Part shown: piece after piece, positions 38,307-46,424 of the stretch
Position numbering within the stretch: the first letter of the stretch is position 1
Layout of the letters: every line of letters starts with the position of its first letter
DNA from: Planctomycetota bacterium
Lineage (GTDB): Bacteria > Planctomycetota > Phycisphaerae > Phycisphaerales > UBA1924
Assembly: GCA_017303555.1 (NCBI GenBank)
Contig: JAFLCN010000001.1
Span: 372,001-436,000 of the forward strand
Length of the DNA: 64,000 nucleotides
Reading direction: 5' to 3'
Translations under genes and position numbers: made by a program
The notes under the pieces: model-generated
The model's input: the letters and a program-made list of their open reading frames with translations, nothing else
Told to the model about the DNA's origin: nothing
The model's database searches: none

Positions 38307-38654
38307 ATGGCCACCGCTTCCACAAAGTCCGCCGCTTCTGCCCCCGCCTTCAAGGCCGGCCAGAACGTCGTTTGCACCGTCAGCTCGATGCCCCGCGCGA
38401 CCGGCGCGATTTCAACGATCGAGCGCCTGATGCGTCGCGACCCGGACAACCGGCGGGCCCTCGGCCGCGCTCAGACCAAGCGCCGCCAGCGCATGAAGAT
38501 CTACAACCGCGGCAACCGCGACTGGGTCAGCCGCGAGACCGCCGCCCGCGTCGTCCGCGTCGAAAAGGGCGCCGAGTGGAAGATGGTCTTCACCCTCGAC
38601 CTCGCCCCGGACATCGCTTCGGTCAGCCGCTTCCTGCAGATCAAGGCCGGCTAA
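38307..38654 (+). CDS. Small basic protein of unknown function
   Basis: A 115-residue protein with a low-complexity Ala/Ser/Lys N-terminus, then a beta-like stretch (QNVVCTVSSMPRATGAI), a very basic helix (LMRRDPDNRRALGRAQTKRR), and KIYNRGNRDWVSRETAARVV. No family was recognised. The charge pattern suggests RNA or DNA binding. ACGAGG eight nt before the ATG and a strong terminator 29 nt after the stop make a compact single-gene transcript. It is certainly coding to judge from codon bias and these signals. Confidence 0.75.
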   Translation: MATASTKSAASAPAFKAGQNVVCTVSSMPRATGAISTIERLMRRDPDNRRALGRAQTKRRQRMKIYNRGNRDWVSRETAARVVRVEKGAEWKMVFTLDLAPDIASVSRFLQIKAG

Positions 38655-38682
38655 GCCTTTCGATATCCAGCAATTGAACGCG

Positions 38683-38711
38683 ACCGCCCGCTCCGGGCGG
38701 TTGTTTGTTTT
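38683..38711 (+). terminator. Rho-independent terminator behind the small basic protein gene
   Basis: ACCGCCCG (38683-38690), CTC, CGGGCGGT (38694-38701) followed by TGTTTGTTTTT. Perfect 8-bp stem plus a T-rich tail. Confidence 0.9.
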
Positions 38712-38876
38712 TGCGTCGCCACGTTCGCCGAACCACATCTCCTCTTTGCCGGTATCCACAGTTCCGGAGTTCCGTCCCCGATGAGAATGAGAGTTGGAGT
38801 CGCCTTGTCCGAGTTCGGCAGCGCGCACTCATAAGAACGACCCTCGAAAACCGAAAGATCCTTCAGCGATACCCCG

Positions 38877-38888
38877 CCCCCCCCCCCC
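38877..38888 (+). repeat. Run of 12 C in the leader of the CusF-like gene
   Basis: Twelve consecutive C, followed by a tandem duplicate CGCACCACAC / CGCACCACAC, 35 nt before the start codon at 38924. Such a homopolymer is prone to slipped-strand length change and could alter promoter or leader spacing. Confidence 0.7.
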
Positions 38889-38923
38889 GCTCGCACCACA
38901 CCGCACCACACAGGGCAACTCCC

Positions 38924-39496
38924 ATGAACCGCCTCGCCCCTTCGCTCCTCGGCGCGTCCCTTCTGTTGATCTCCTGCGGCGAAGAAAAGAAGCCGCAACC
39001 GGCCCCGCAGCCGGTCTCACAAGCCCCGGTTCAGCCCGCTCCCGAGCCGCAGAGCCCACCCGAATCAACGCACACGCCGCCTCCTGCCGCGGCTGCGCCG
39101 GTCGTCGCTGCGACACCCGCTCGGCCGACGTACACGGTGCGCGCCGAGGTTGCGGTGCTTCCCGGCATCGAGAGCAGCACGATCCGGCTGCATCACGAGC
39201 GGATTCCCAACTTCGCGAATCGCGAAGGCAAGGTTGGAACAGACTCTCAGGGCAAGCCGGGCATGAAGCCCATGACGATGAGTTTCGCCAAAGGGGCCGA
39301 CATCTCGTACGAGGGGCTCAAGGTCGGCGACAAGGTCGAAGTGATCACGGAAATGAACTGGGAAGCGCCGCTCCCCGACGAACGGATTGTGATCGTCAAG
39401 CTGACGAAGCTGCCCGCCGAAACGAAGCTGGACTTTGAGGGCAAGCCCTCGATCACCGATCCGAAGCCGGAGCCGGGGAAACGCGAACCCAAGTAA
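38924..39496 (+). CDS. CusF-like copper-binding lipoprotein
   Basis: A 190-residue exported lipoprotein: signal peptide MNRLAPSLLGASLLLISC with lipobox LISC-GEE, then about 55 residues of Pro/Ala/Gln linker. The C-terminal domain from residue 68 resembles CusF-type small beta barrels: VRAEVAVLPGIESSTIRLHHERIP, KPGMKPMTMSFAKG, LKVGDKVEVITEM. His, Met and Trp residues resemble the Cu(I) site of CusF, though the exact ligand set is not certain. It would bind copper in the periplasm; a link to the cbb3 copper supply is only speculative because the genes are 15 kb apart. Its 3' neighbour is convergent. Confidence 0.72.
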   Translation: MNRLAPSLLGASLLLISCGEEKKPQPAPQPVSQAPVQPAPEPQSPPESTHTPPPAAAAPVVAATPARPTYTVRAEVAVLPGIESSTIRLHHERIPNFANREGKVGTDSQGKPGMKPMTMSFAKGADISYEGLKVGDKVEVITEMNWEAPLPDERIVIVKLTKLPAETKLDFEGKPSITDPKPEPGKREPK

Positions 39497-39503
39497 GGCG
39501 GCC

Positions 39504-40499
39504 TTACTTCGGCGCGGGTGCCTTCCCGGGCGCGTTGACCTCCCGGATCGTCATCACCAGGCTCGTGTGCGTGTCGAGCTTGGCTTTCATTCCGTGGCCT
39601 TCCATGTTCATGTTGACAACGGATTCTCCGACCACGCGGCCCTGCCTGGGCATGACACGTGAAAGGTCGTAAACCAGCTCGCCGTTCCCGTCGCCGGACA
39701 GGTCAACCAGCGTGCCCGTCATGCCCGCGGGGAGGTTCTTGATCGGCGCGTTCCTTTCGGCCGGAGACTGGCGGGTTGAAATCCCGAGCTTGACGGTGTT
39801 CCCGCTGCGGGAGAGAAGGCGATAGGTGCTGCGCTGGCGCGACGCGATCCCGCCGAATGCGGCGTTCGCTTCGACTTCCCATTTCGCATCGGCGCCGACC
39901 TCGGGCTCGGGCAGGCGGATCGCCATCTGCGACATGCTCTGCTTCATCGATTCGAGCTGCTGGAGCAGCATGGGGTTGGTGATCTTCGACACGATCTGCA
40001 GATTCTGCTGGCGTCCGGTCGGGTCGATCTCTGCCGCGATTTTCATCCCCACCATTTCCGCCATCGTCGCCTGCATGATCGTCACCATCTCGGGCGGCGT
40101 TCCTTCCTTGGGCGTGACATCGACGCTGGTGAACTCGGCGATGTACTTCCAACGTCCGTCGGGGAGCGCTTCTTCGACCTTGATCCGCATGTTCATGTTG
40201 AAGCTGGGCATCTTCGGCGCGGGCTGGGCCGCGCCGTCCATCGCCATCTTCATCTGCATGTCCATTTCCATCACGGCAAACTGCACCTCGCCGACTTTGA
40301 GCGCCAGACGGAGCTGCTCTCGCGGCGCATCGCCGCTGTTCAGCATGGTGACAACGGCTTCGGAAGGCGGCGGGAGAGAAGGCGCCGGTTCGGGGGCGGG
40401 AGTTGCCGCGGGGCTGGTTGCGGGTGATTGCGTTTCGGGAGCCGCGCCGGGGGGCGGTTCAACAACGAAGAGTGCGACGAGCAAAGCGGAGATCAGCAT
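39504..40499 (-). CDS. Exported DUF6263-like protein
   Basis: A 331-residue predicted periplasmic protein. It has a short signal sequence (MLISALLVALFVVEPPPG), a Pro/Ala/Thr-rich linker and a beta-rich domain with Met-rich MEMDMQMKMAMDG and a C-terminal block GTLVDLSGDGNGELVYDLSRVMPRQG. This pattern, with 'WEVE' and 'YRLLSRSGNTVKL' strands, resembles DUF6263 proteins of planctomycetes; function unknown. The ATG at 40499 is chosen because it begins the hydrophobic segment; the in-frame stretch upstream overlaps a terminator. It is convergent with the CusF-like gene, with a 7-nt gap. Confidence 0.68.
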   Translation of the reverse strand: MLISALLVALFVVEPPPGAAPETQSPATSPAATPAPEPAPSLPPPSEAVVTMLNSGDAPREQLRLALKVGEVQFAVMEMDMQMKMAMDGAAQPAPKMPSFNMNMRIKVEEALPDGRWKYIAEFTSVDVTPKEGTPPEMVTIMQATMAEMVGMKIAAEIDPTGRQQNLQIVSKITNPMLLQQLESMKQSMSQMAIRLPEPEVGADAKWEVEANAAFGGIASRQRSTYRLLSRSGNTVKLGISTRQSPAERNAPIKNLPAGMTGTLVDLSGDGNGELVYDLSRVMPRQGRVVGESVVNMNMEGHGMKAKLDTHTSLVMTIREVNAPGKAPAPK

Positions 40500-40540
40500 G
40501 CCCGAGCCTAGCGAGCCCGGGGTAGACCCAAACGAGCGAA

Positions 40541-40590
40541 GCCAAAAAGAAAAAAGCCCCGGCGCTGCGGGCAAACGCTCGAGCGCCGGG
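40541..40590 (-). terminator. Rho-independent terminator, minus strand
   Basis: On the minus strand CCCGGCGCT (40590-40582), a loop of 15 nt, AGCGCCGGG (40566-40558), then CTTTTTTCTTTTT (40556 downward). It lies about 190 nt downstream of the uracil-DNA glycosylase gene and 43 nt before the DUF6263-like gene, so it ends the upstream transcript. Confidence 0.85.
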
Positions 40591-40781
40591 TCTCGTGGGG
40601 GTCACATGCAGCCTCGCGGAAGTGGCCGGATTTCCGGCAGCTCCCGCAAGGGCGGTTTCCGATACGCAAAGTTCCCGGTGCGGTTCAGAAATCTGGACGA
40701 CTTTTTCGTTTCGTGGGCCGAATCCACGTTTTTTGGTGAACAAACAACCCCCACCGATCGAAGCCGCGGCCGGTTTTTCCG

Positions 40782-41615
40782 TCAATCCGAACCGGGAACC
40801 GATGGCGTAAGGCCAAGCAATTTCACAACTTGGAGCAGATCCGACCAGACCTTTTTTCTATTCTCGGGCGTGTAATCGCGCAGTAAATATGCCGGGTGAT
40901 ACGTCGGCATGACCGGGATTTCCGAGCCTTCACCGGTCGGACCCTGCGTGCCCAGCACCCCCTTCGATGCCGGGAAAGCGATTCGGACGAATTTCCCGCG
41001 CAAGCTGCCCATGGACGCTTCGGTCTCGAGCACGGTTTTCGATGCGGGCAAGCCCAACGTCACGATCGCCTCGGGGTTGACGATGCGGATCTGATCGATC
41101 AGGTAGGGCTTGCACAGCTCCGCCTCTTTTCCGGTCGGGGTGGCATTGCCGGGTGGGCGCGTCTTGAGGACGTTGCAGATGTACACATCCTCGCGACGCA
41201 GCCCCATCGCGCCGATCATTTTTTCCAGCAGTTGGCCCGCCTTGCCCACAAACGGTCGCCCGGTCTTGTCTTCTTCCGCTCCCGGAGCTTCGCCGATGAA
41301 CATGAGCCGCGCGCACGGATCACCTTCGCCGAACACGATCGAGTGATGATCGGTGACAAAGTGCTGGTGCGGGGCGTCTTTCTCGTACCTCGCTCGCAGC
41401 GTCTCGAGCAGGCGAGTCGCCTCGTTGCGATCACCCCGCTCCGCGGCGGTGTGCGTTGTGAGCGGCTTCACCTCGATCTCGGCAACCCGCCTCTGCGCCG
41501 GAGCGGAAGCCCGCCCTGACCCGCTGCGCGCCAGCGGGACAAAGTCCACGCCGAGCAGCCTCGCCGTGTCCGCGCCGACCGCCACAAATCGCTGCTCCGC
41601 TGTTCGCTCGCTCAT
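40782..41615 (-). CDS. Uracil-DNA glycosylase, family 4-like, lacking Fe-S cysteines
   Basis: Removes uracil from DNA. The catalytic block [25 protein letters not shown] and the C-terminal [12 protein letters not shown] are typical of family 4. Normal family 4 enzymes hold a [4Fe-4S] cluster by a Cys-x2-Cys near the N-terminus plus a Cys in KCRPP and one about 16 residues on. Here the first two are missing, KCRPP is [10 protein letters not shown], and only the last (AELCKPYL) remains, so no cluster can form. The first 60 residues are an extra, unmatched extension. The ATG at 41615 has no Shine-Dalgarno but a TACATT box six nt upstream. Length 277. Confidence 0.85.
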   Translation of the reverse strand: MSERTAEQRFVAVGADTARLLGVDFVPLARSGSGRASAPAQRRVAEIEVKPLTTHTAAERGDRNEATRLLETLRARYEKDAPHQHFVTDHHSIVFGEGDPCARLMFIGEAPGAEEDKTGRPFVGKAGQLLEKMIGAMGLRREDVYICNVLKTRPPGNATPTGKEAELCKPYLIDQIRIVNPEAIVTLGLPASKTVLETEASMGSLRGKFVRIAFPASKGVLGTQGPTGEGSEIPVMPTYHPAYLLRDYTPENRKKVWSDLLQVVKLLGLTPSVPGSD

Positions 41616-41621
41616 GCGCCC

Positions 41622-41627
41622 AATGTA
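41622..41627 (-). promoter_or_regulatory. -10 box just before the uracil-DNA glycosylase gene
   Basis: TACATT on the minus strand six nt before the start codon, downstream of the terminator of the preceding gene. It suggests an own promoter and a leaderless mRNA. No good -35 box is visible. Confidence 0.4.
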
Positions 41628-41640
41628 CGTCGGGCGTGGC

Positions 41641-41674
41641 AAAAAGAAAACCGCGGACCCCGGCGGGTCCGCGG
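41641..41674 (-). terminator. Rho-independent terminator behind the TlpA-like gene
   Basis: Perfect 10-bp stem CCGCGGACCC (41651-41660) / GGGTCCGCGG (41665-41674) with a 4-nt loop; on the minus strand it is followed by TTTTCTTTTT. It lies 22 nt behind the stop codon. Confidence 0.92.
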
Positions 41675-41695
41675 CTGGATACCGGCTTGAAGCCC

Positions 41696-43090
41696 CTACT
41701 TCAGCGCTTTCTCGATCGCCTGGGTGAGGTTGCTTTCGAGGTAATCCGTCACGCCCGATTCGCCTCGGGGCGGGCCGGGCGGGGTCGCGAGGCCGCGCCC
41801 GCCCCACACGACTTTGCCGTCCTTCCCGATGACGTAAAAAGTGGGCCAACTGCTGACGTTGAAACTCCCCGCGATCGACTCCGCCTTTGCCAGCGACGGA
41901 TAGGTGAAGCCCTTGTCTTTCTTGAACTTCGCCGGGTCCGCCTTGGGGTTTGATTCAAAGTTCATGCCGAGCACGACCACGCCCTTGTCCGCGTATTTCT
42001 CGTGCAGTTTCTGGAGCGTCGGCATGGCCATGCGGCAGGGCAGGCACCACGTGCCCCAGAAATCGAGCACGACGACCTTGCCCTTGAACTCATCGAACGA
42101 GCGCTCCTTGCCCTCGAAATCTTTGAGCTTGAACGGCGGCACAGCATCGCCGGGCTGCAGCAACTCCTTGTGCGTCGGGAGCAAGGGGAATGCAGGGGCC
42201 GCGCTCGGGGCCGGTGCAGGGACCGGTGCGGGAGCGGGAGTTGTCGGCTGAGTCGGCGCGGAAGGCGTGCTTGGGGCCGGGCTGGTCGATTCCGACGGGA
42301 GGTTCTTATCGGGGGCGAGGGTGAAACCCTTGGGCAGATCAACCGTGAAACTCGCGCCGGAAGGATCGGGCTTGGCAACCAGGTTCGAGAAATTCACGAC
42401 GATGCCGGCCTCGCCCCGTTTGTCTTTGGTCTGGCGGGCGGCGGCGGGCCGGAAAATCTCCACACGCCGGGGCAGCCCGTCCTTCTTCGCGACAAACATG
42501 CGGTAAGGGACCGGCGGGTTCTTGCCGGCAGCGGGCACGACCCAGATCACGTCGCAGTCCAGGTCCCCGGCCTTTGCCGGGTCCTCGAACTCGATCTTCT
42601 GGGCGGTGTCGAGGGCGGGGTACGGGGGTGTCGCGAACAGGTCCCAGGCGACGGTCGCGGCAGCATCGGCCTGATTCATCTCGAGCCGCACGACTTCGAG
42701 GTCTTTGGGAGCGGTCTTGCGCAGAACTTTGCGTCGTTCCTGCAGAGCGGAGAGGATCCGCCCATCCCAAGCGGCGCGGATGTTCTGCGGATTGCCCTTC
42801 TTCGCGTCGCCCGACTCGAACTCGAACGTGCCGTCAACGAGGATCTTCCAGCCGGTTTCGTCGATGCGTTCGGCGACGACTTTGGTCTGGCTGAGGGCGG
42901 TGCGCTTGCCGTCGGGCATCTGGACCCTTGATTCGCCGTCGTAGGTCAGCGTACCGACGTCCCTCATCATGCCGCGCATGCGATCGATGAGCACTTTGGA
43001 TTTGTCCGGTGCCTGACCCGCATCCTGGGCGAGCGAGGGAGCGTGCGGAAGGGCGACGAGCGCGGCGAGCAGGGACAGGCGAAGACGCAT
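41696..43090 (-). CDS. Exported TlpA-like thiol-disulfide oxidoreductase with N-terminal LolA-like domain
   Basis: A 464-residue periplasmic protein. After a signal peptide (to about SLA-QD) comes a 230-residue domain resembling DUF2092/LolA-like lipoprotein-binding folds (WKILVDGTFEFESGD, YRMFVAKKDGLPRRVEIF), then a Pro/Ala linker and, from about residue 320, a thioredoxin fold of the TlpA/ResA class: VVVLDFWGTWCLPCRMAMPTL with the CxxC near residue 348 and the cis-Pro in SSWPTFYVI. It likely reduces or forms disulfides of exported proteins, for example cytochrome c or lipoproteins. The ATG at 43090 has GGAG nine nt upstream. Confidence 0.82.
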   Translation of the reverse strand: MRLRLSLLAALVALPHAPSLAQDAGQAPDKSKVLIDRMRGMMRDVGTLTYDGESRVQMPDGKRTALSQTKVVAERIDETGWKILVDGTFEFESGDAKKGNPQNIRAAWDGRILSALQERRKVLRKTAPKDLEVVRLEMNQADAAATVAWDLFATPPYPALDTAQKIEFEDPAKAGDLDCDVIWVVPAAGKNPPVPYRMFVAKKDGLPRRVEIFRPAAARQTKDKRGEAGIVVNFSNLVAKPDPSGASFTVDLPKGFTLAPDKNLPSESTSPAPSTPSAPTQPTTPAPAPVPAPAPSAAPAFPLLPTHKELLQPGDAVPPFKLKDFEGKERSFDEFKGKVVVLDFWGTWCLPCRMAMPTLQKLHEKYADKGVVVLGMNFESNPKADPAKFKKDKGFTYPSLAKAESIAGSFNVSSWPTFYVIGKDGKVVWGGRGLATPPGPPRGESGVTDYLESNLTQAIEKALK

Positions 43091-43332
43091 TCCGGCATTC
43101 TCCGTAATCATAAGTTTTTTCTCATTTATCGGAATTTCTGAGAGCGTTTTCAGCGGCGGTGCAGCACAATAGGGGGACCGACTTGTGGGGTCGGACGGCC
43201 AGGATTGTTGAGCCCCGGTGTGAAGCGCCGAGGAGGACTCAGCGGTTCGCCGAATGGACAGGGACCGTCAAAAGGGACAGTCAAATCGGAACCTGCCGCA
43301 TCCGGGCGGCTTCGTGCGCGAGGAGATAGGTC

Positions 43333-45042
43333 TTGCGAAATACGAATGTGCCCGCCTGCCTTCTGGCGGCGGGACTGCTCGGAGCGAACGCGTTCGCGGG
43401 GAACGCGCCACTCGATGTGATCCTTACGTCTTCGACCGCCGCACCGGGCACAGAAGGCGGAACGACTTTCACATCGTTTATGGCTCCGGCGGTGTCGGAA
43501 ACCGGAACAATCGCGTTTGTCGGGAATCTGTCGTCGGCGTCGCAGTCGTCGGGCTTGTGGGTCGGCACGGCCGGCAACTGGACGATGCTGGCGCGTGAGG
43601 GGCAGAGCCTGACGGGCGGGATCGGCCCGCTGAAGTCGCTGGTGAGCAGCATGCTCGCGTTCAACAGCAACTCGCAGGTCGCTTTCATCGCGAGGTCGGG
43701 CTCGGGCGACGGGACGCTGCGGGTCTTCCGCGCCTCGCAGGCGCTTGGAGTGCAGGCTGTCGCGAGCGTTGGGCAGCAGGCTCCGGGGATGCCGATCGGC
43801 GTGACCTTCCGTGACTTCGGCGATCCGGTGATCAACACCTCGGGACAGATTTCATTCAATGCATCGCTGCAGGGCCCGGGGATCACCTCGGCGAACCAGG
43901 GGAGCGTGTGGCTCTACAGCGCAGGCACGCTGCTGCCCGTGCTGAAGGGCGGCGACATTCCCAATCTTGCCCAGCCGACGACGACGGTGCGCGAGTTGAT
44001 GCTCCCGCTGCTGAACGCGAACGGCAAGCTCGCATTCGGCGGCGTTGTGCAGGGCCCGCTTGTGGCGCCGATCAACGAGAGCGCCCGGTGGACCGCGAGC
44101 AACTGGATCCCGAGCCTGCAGATCGTCGGGGGGACGCTGGTGCCGCTGAGCGAGGACGGGGGCGGGTACATCGTGCGTCGCGTGCTGCCGGGCATGCACC
44201 GGATGAACAGCGCGGGCACGATCGCGTTCTTCGCGGACCACGACGATGCGCTCTCGGTCACGAAGTTTGCGCACTCGATCTGGCTGACCGGACCGACGGG
44301 CATCCTGCCTGCGGTGACGCGGATCTCCACGCTACAGGCGTTCGGCGAGCCGCTCTCGGTTTCCGCGTTCTCGTCGGTGCTCCTGGACGCGGCGGGGAAT
44401 GTCCACTTCAAGGCGACGGTGATGGGCGCCCAGGTGACGCCGGACACCGATCACGGCTTCTTCACGCGTTACCCGAACGGCACGGTCGTGCAGCGCGTGC
44501 GCGCGGGGCAACTCGCCCCGGGTGTCAACGGTTCGCGCCGGACGTTCGAGATCTCGCCGTACGCGGCGGTCGGCCCGCAGGGCGAGCTTTTTCTCACCGC
44601 GCCGCTCAAGGGCTTTGTCCCCGGAGTCCGTTACGACCGCGTGCTGATGGTGAACTACACGGACGGGACAACCTCGAAGATCGTCGCGACGGGCGACACG
44701 ATCACGGTGAACGGGCAGGGCAAGACCATCGCGTCGATCGGCAATTACTACAACGGCAACGGGCAGGACGGACAGGCGAGCTCGATCAACGGCAACGGGC
44801 AGTTTATTTTCCGGCTGCAATTTACGGACAACTCGTGGGCGATCGTGCGCAACCAGCTCAGGCCGGCGTGCGTGGGCGATTTCAACGGTGACCGGTTCGT
44901 CGATGACGAGGACTTCTCGTACTTTGCGACGTACTACGACGCGCTGACCTCGGGTCCCGGCGACCTGGACCGGAACGGAATGTGCGACGACATGGACTTC
45001 GTGGTCTTTGGGGCCTCGTACGCGAATATCGTCTGCCCGTAA
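43333..45042 (+). CDS. Exported NxxGxxAF tandem-repeat protein with dockerin-like anchor
   Basis: A 569-residue secreted protein. A signal peptide (to about AFA-GNA) is followed by at least eight repeats of the N-x-x-G-x-x-A-F kind, for example SETGTIAFVG, NSNSQVAFIA, NTSGQISFNA, NANGKLAFGG and NSAGTIAFFA, spread over the whole length as in beta-propeller-like 'choice-of-anchor' proteins. The C-terminus is CVGDFNGDRFVDDEDFSYF followed by a second half DLDRNGMCDDMDFVVFG, the planctomycete GC-type dockerin anchor. It starts at TTG 43333 with AGGAG seven nt upstream. Probably cell-surface; role unknown. Confidence 0.82.
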   Translation: MRNTNVPACLLAAGLLGANAFAGNAPLDVILTSSTAAPGTEGGTTFTSFMAPAVSETGTIAFVGNLSSASQSSGLWVGTAGNWTMLAREGQSLTGGIGPLKSLVSSMLAFNSNSQVAFIARSGSGDGTLRVFRASQALGVQAVASVGQQAPGMPIGVTFRDFGDPVINTSGQISFNASLQGPGITSANQGSVWLYSAGTLLPVLKGGDIPNLAQPTTTVRELMLPLLNANGKLAFGGVVQGPLVAPINESARWTASNWIPSLQIVGGTLVPLSEDGGGYIVRRVLPGMHRMNSAGTIAFFADHDDALSVTKFAHSIWLTGPTGILPAVTRISTLQAFGEPLSVSAFSSVLLDAAGNVHFKATVMGAQVTPDTDHGFFTRYPNGTVVQRVRAGQLAPGVNGSRRTFEISPYAAVGPQGELFLTAPLKGFVPGVRYDRVLMVNYTDGTTSKIVATGDTITVNGQGKTIASIGNYYNGNGQDGQASSINGNGQFIFRLQFTDNSWAIVRNQLRPACVGDFNGDRFVDDEDFSYFATYYDALTSGPGDLDRNGMCDDMDFVVFGASYANIVCP

Positions 45043-45049
45043 CGCCCGT

Positions 45050-45055
45050 TATAAT
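45050..45055 (+). promoter_or_regulatory. Perfect -10 box just before the epimerase gene
   Basis: TATAAT eight nt upstream of the ATG at 45064 and only eight nt after the stop of the preceding gene. No Shine-Dalgarno is possible in between, so the mRNA is probably leaderless. The -35 region shows no match. Confidence 0.55.
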
Positions 45056-45063
45056 GGCGGGCG

Positions 45064-46092
45064 ATGAAGCTCCCTGCGGACAAAGTGCACCGCCTCCGGC
45101 CGTTCTACAACGGGCGGACGGTTTGCGTCACCGGTGGCGCCGGTTTCATCGGCGGGCACCTCGTCGATGCGCTGCTCTCGCTCGGCGCTTCCATCCGGGT
45201 GCTGGACGACCTTTCGAACTCCACGCTGGAGCACCTCGCGGAGCTGATCGAACTCGAGCCCGAGCGCGTGCGGTTCCTGCGGGGGAGCATCCTCGACGAC
45301 GAAGCGCTGATGGAAGCCCTCGCGGGTGCTTCGACCGTTTTCCATCTCGGGGCGATGTGCAGCGTGCAGCGATCGGTAGATGATCCGCAGCGTTCTTTCA
45401 GCGTGAACGCGACGGGCACGATGCGCGTGCTCCAGGCGGCGAAGAAAACCAACTCTCTTTCGGGAACGGGCGTCGAACGCGTGGTCTTCGCCTCGAGCAG
45501 CTCGCCCTACGGCGATGATCCGGTGCTTCCGCGTGTCGAGACGCAGTTGCCCCGGCCGCTCAGCCCGTATGCCGCGAGCAAGCTCTCGGCCGAACACCTG
45601 CTGAGCGTTCACGCCCGCTGCTACGGGATGAGCACCATCTCGCTCCGCTTGTTCAACGTCTTTGGACCGAGGCAGCCCTCCGATTCGCCGTACTCGGGCG
45701 TGATCGCGGCGTTTGCGCGCCGGTTGATGTCCGGCGAGCCGCCGGTCATTTTCGGCGACGGGCTGCAGACCCGCGATTTCACCTTTGTTTCCGATGCGGT
45801 TCTGGCGTTCCTGCTTGCCGGCGCGAACAAGGTGCCCCCGCGCGGCGAGGTCGTGAACATCGGGACCGGCCGGAGTGTCACGCTGCTCGAATTGGCCCGC
45901 CTGATGGCGCAGGCCGCGGGCGTGCCGAATATCCACCCCGTCCTCCAGCCCGAGCGTCCGGCCGATGTGAAGCACTCACTCGCCAACATCGACCTTGCCC
46001 GCGAATTGATCGGTTACGAGCCGATGAACTCGCTCGAGGCGGGGTTGGTCGAACTGATCGAATGGTGCAAACAGTCGGTCCCCGCAAACTGA
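45064..46092 (+). CDS. NAD-dependent nucleotide-sugar epimerase/dehydratase
   Basis: A 342-residue short-chain dehydrogenase of the extended (UDP-glucose 4-epimerase-like) type. The Rossmann motif VTGGAGFIGGHL binds NAD, ASSSSPYG holds the catalytic Ser and SPYAASK the Tyr-x3-Lys pair, and RLFNVFGPRQ and QTRDFTFVSD shape the sugar pocket. It acts on a UDP- or other NDP-hexose for polysaccharide or glycan synthesis. The exact reaction is not readable. It lies 13 kb from the nonulosonic acid genes, so any link is loose. Confidence 0.88.
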   Translation: MKLPADKVHRLRPFYNGRTVCVTGGAGFIGGHLVDALLSLGASIRVLDDLSNSTLEHLAELIELEPERVRFLRGSILDDEALMEALAGASTVFHLGAMCSVQRSVDDPQRSFSVNATGTMRVLQAAKKTNSLSGTGVERVVFASSSSPYGDDPVLPRVETQLPRPLSPYAASKLSAEHLLSVHARCYGMSTISLRLFNVFGPRQPSDSPYSGVIAAFARRLMSGEPPVIFGDGLQTRDFTFVSDAVLAFLLAGANKVPPRGEVVNIGTGRSVTLLELARLMAQAAGVPNIHPVLQPERPADVKHSLANIDLARELIGYEPMNSLEAGLVELIEWCKQSVPAN

Positions 46093-46138
46093 CCGATCCG
46101 CCTTCGCGGACTGCCCCTTTGGCGAGTTTCCACCTGCC

Positions 46139-46387
46139 GTGCGCCATTCCCCTTCGAACTCGACCGAATCGCAGCCGGGAACCGAGTCCCTCGGGTTCCG
46201 CGAAGCGCTGATTGGCGCGTGGGAACTGTTTCGCCTGGCCTTGATTAGCCGATTCAGGATGCGCGGGTCCTATTGGAACTGGCGTATGCATACGGCATTT
46301 GGTCGGGGGCGTCCCTCTCGACTCGATCTGGTACGCTCTGTTCTGAAGTACGGGGCCTGGGTTCACCGCATGCGGCGACTGATGTAA
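46139..46387 (+). CDS. Small protein of unknown function, 82 residues
   Basis: Starts at GTG. It has a polar N-terminus and an amphipathic helical body with aromatic and Arg clusters: ALIGAWELFRLALISRFRMRG, YWNWRMHTAFGRGRPSR and a C-terminal YGAWVHRMRRLM. No family is recognised with certainty, but the regular W/Y/R pattern and position 37 nt before another small gene suggest a true gene. Weak Shine-Dalgarno. Confidence 0.55.
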   Translation: MRHSPSNSTESQPGTESLGFREALIGAWELFRLALISRFRMRGSYWNWRMHTAFGRGRPSRLDLVRSVLKYGAWVHRMRRLM

Positions 46388-46424
46388 GTCCAGTCCACAG
46401 CGGCACTCACATTGGAGTTTCGCC

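Noticed and set aside
43112..43332. Riboswitch in the leader of the NxxGxxAF protein
   Set aside because: A small stem (CCGAC/GGTCGG) exists but no known riboswitch core was recognised and the gene is not metabolic.
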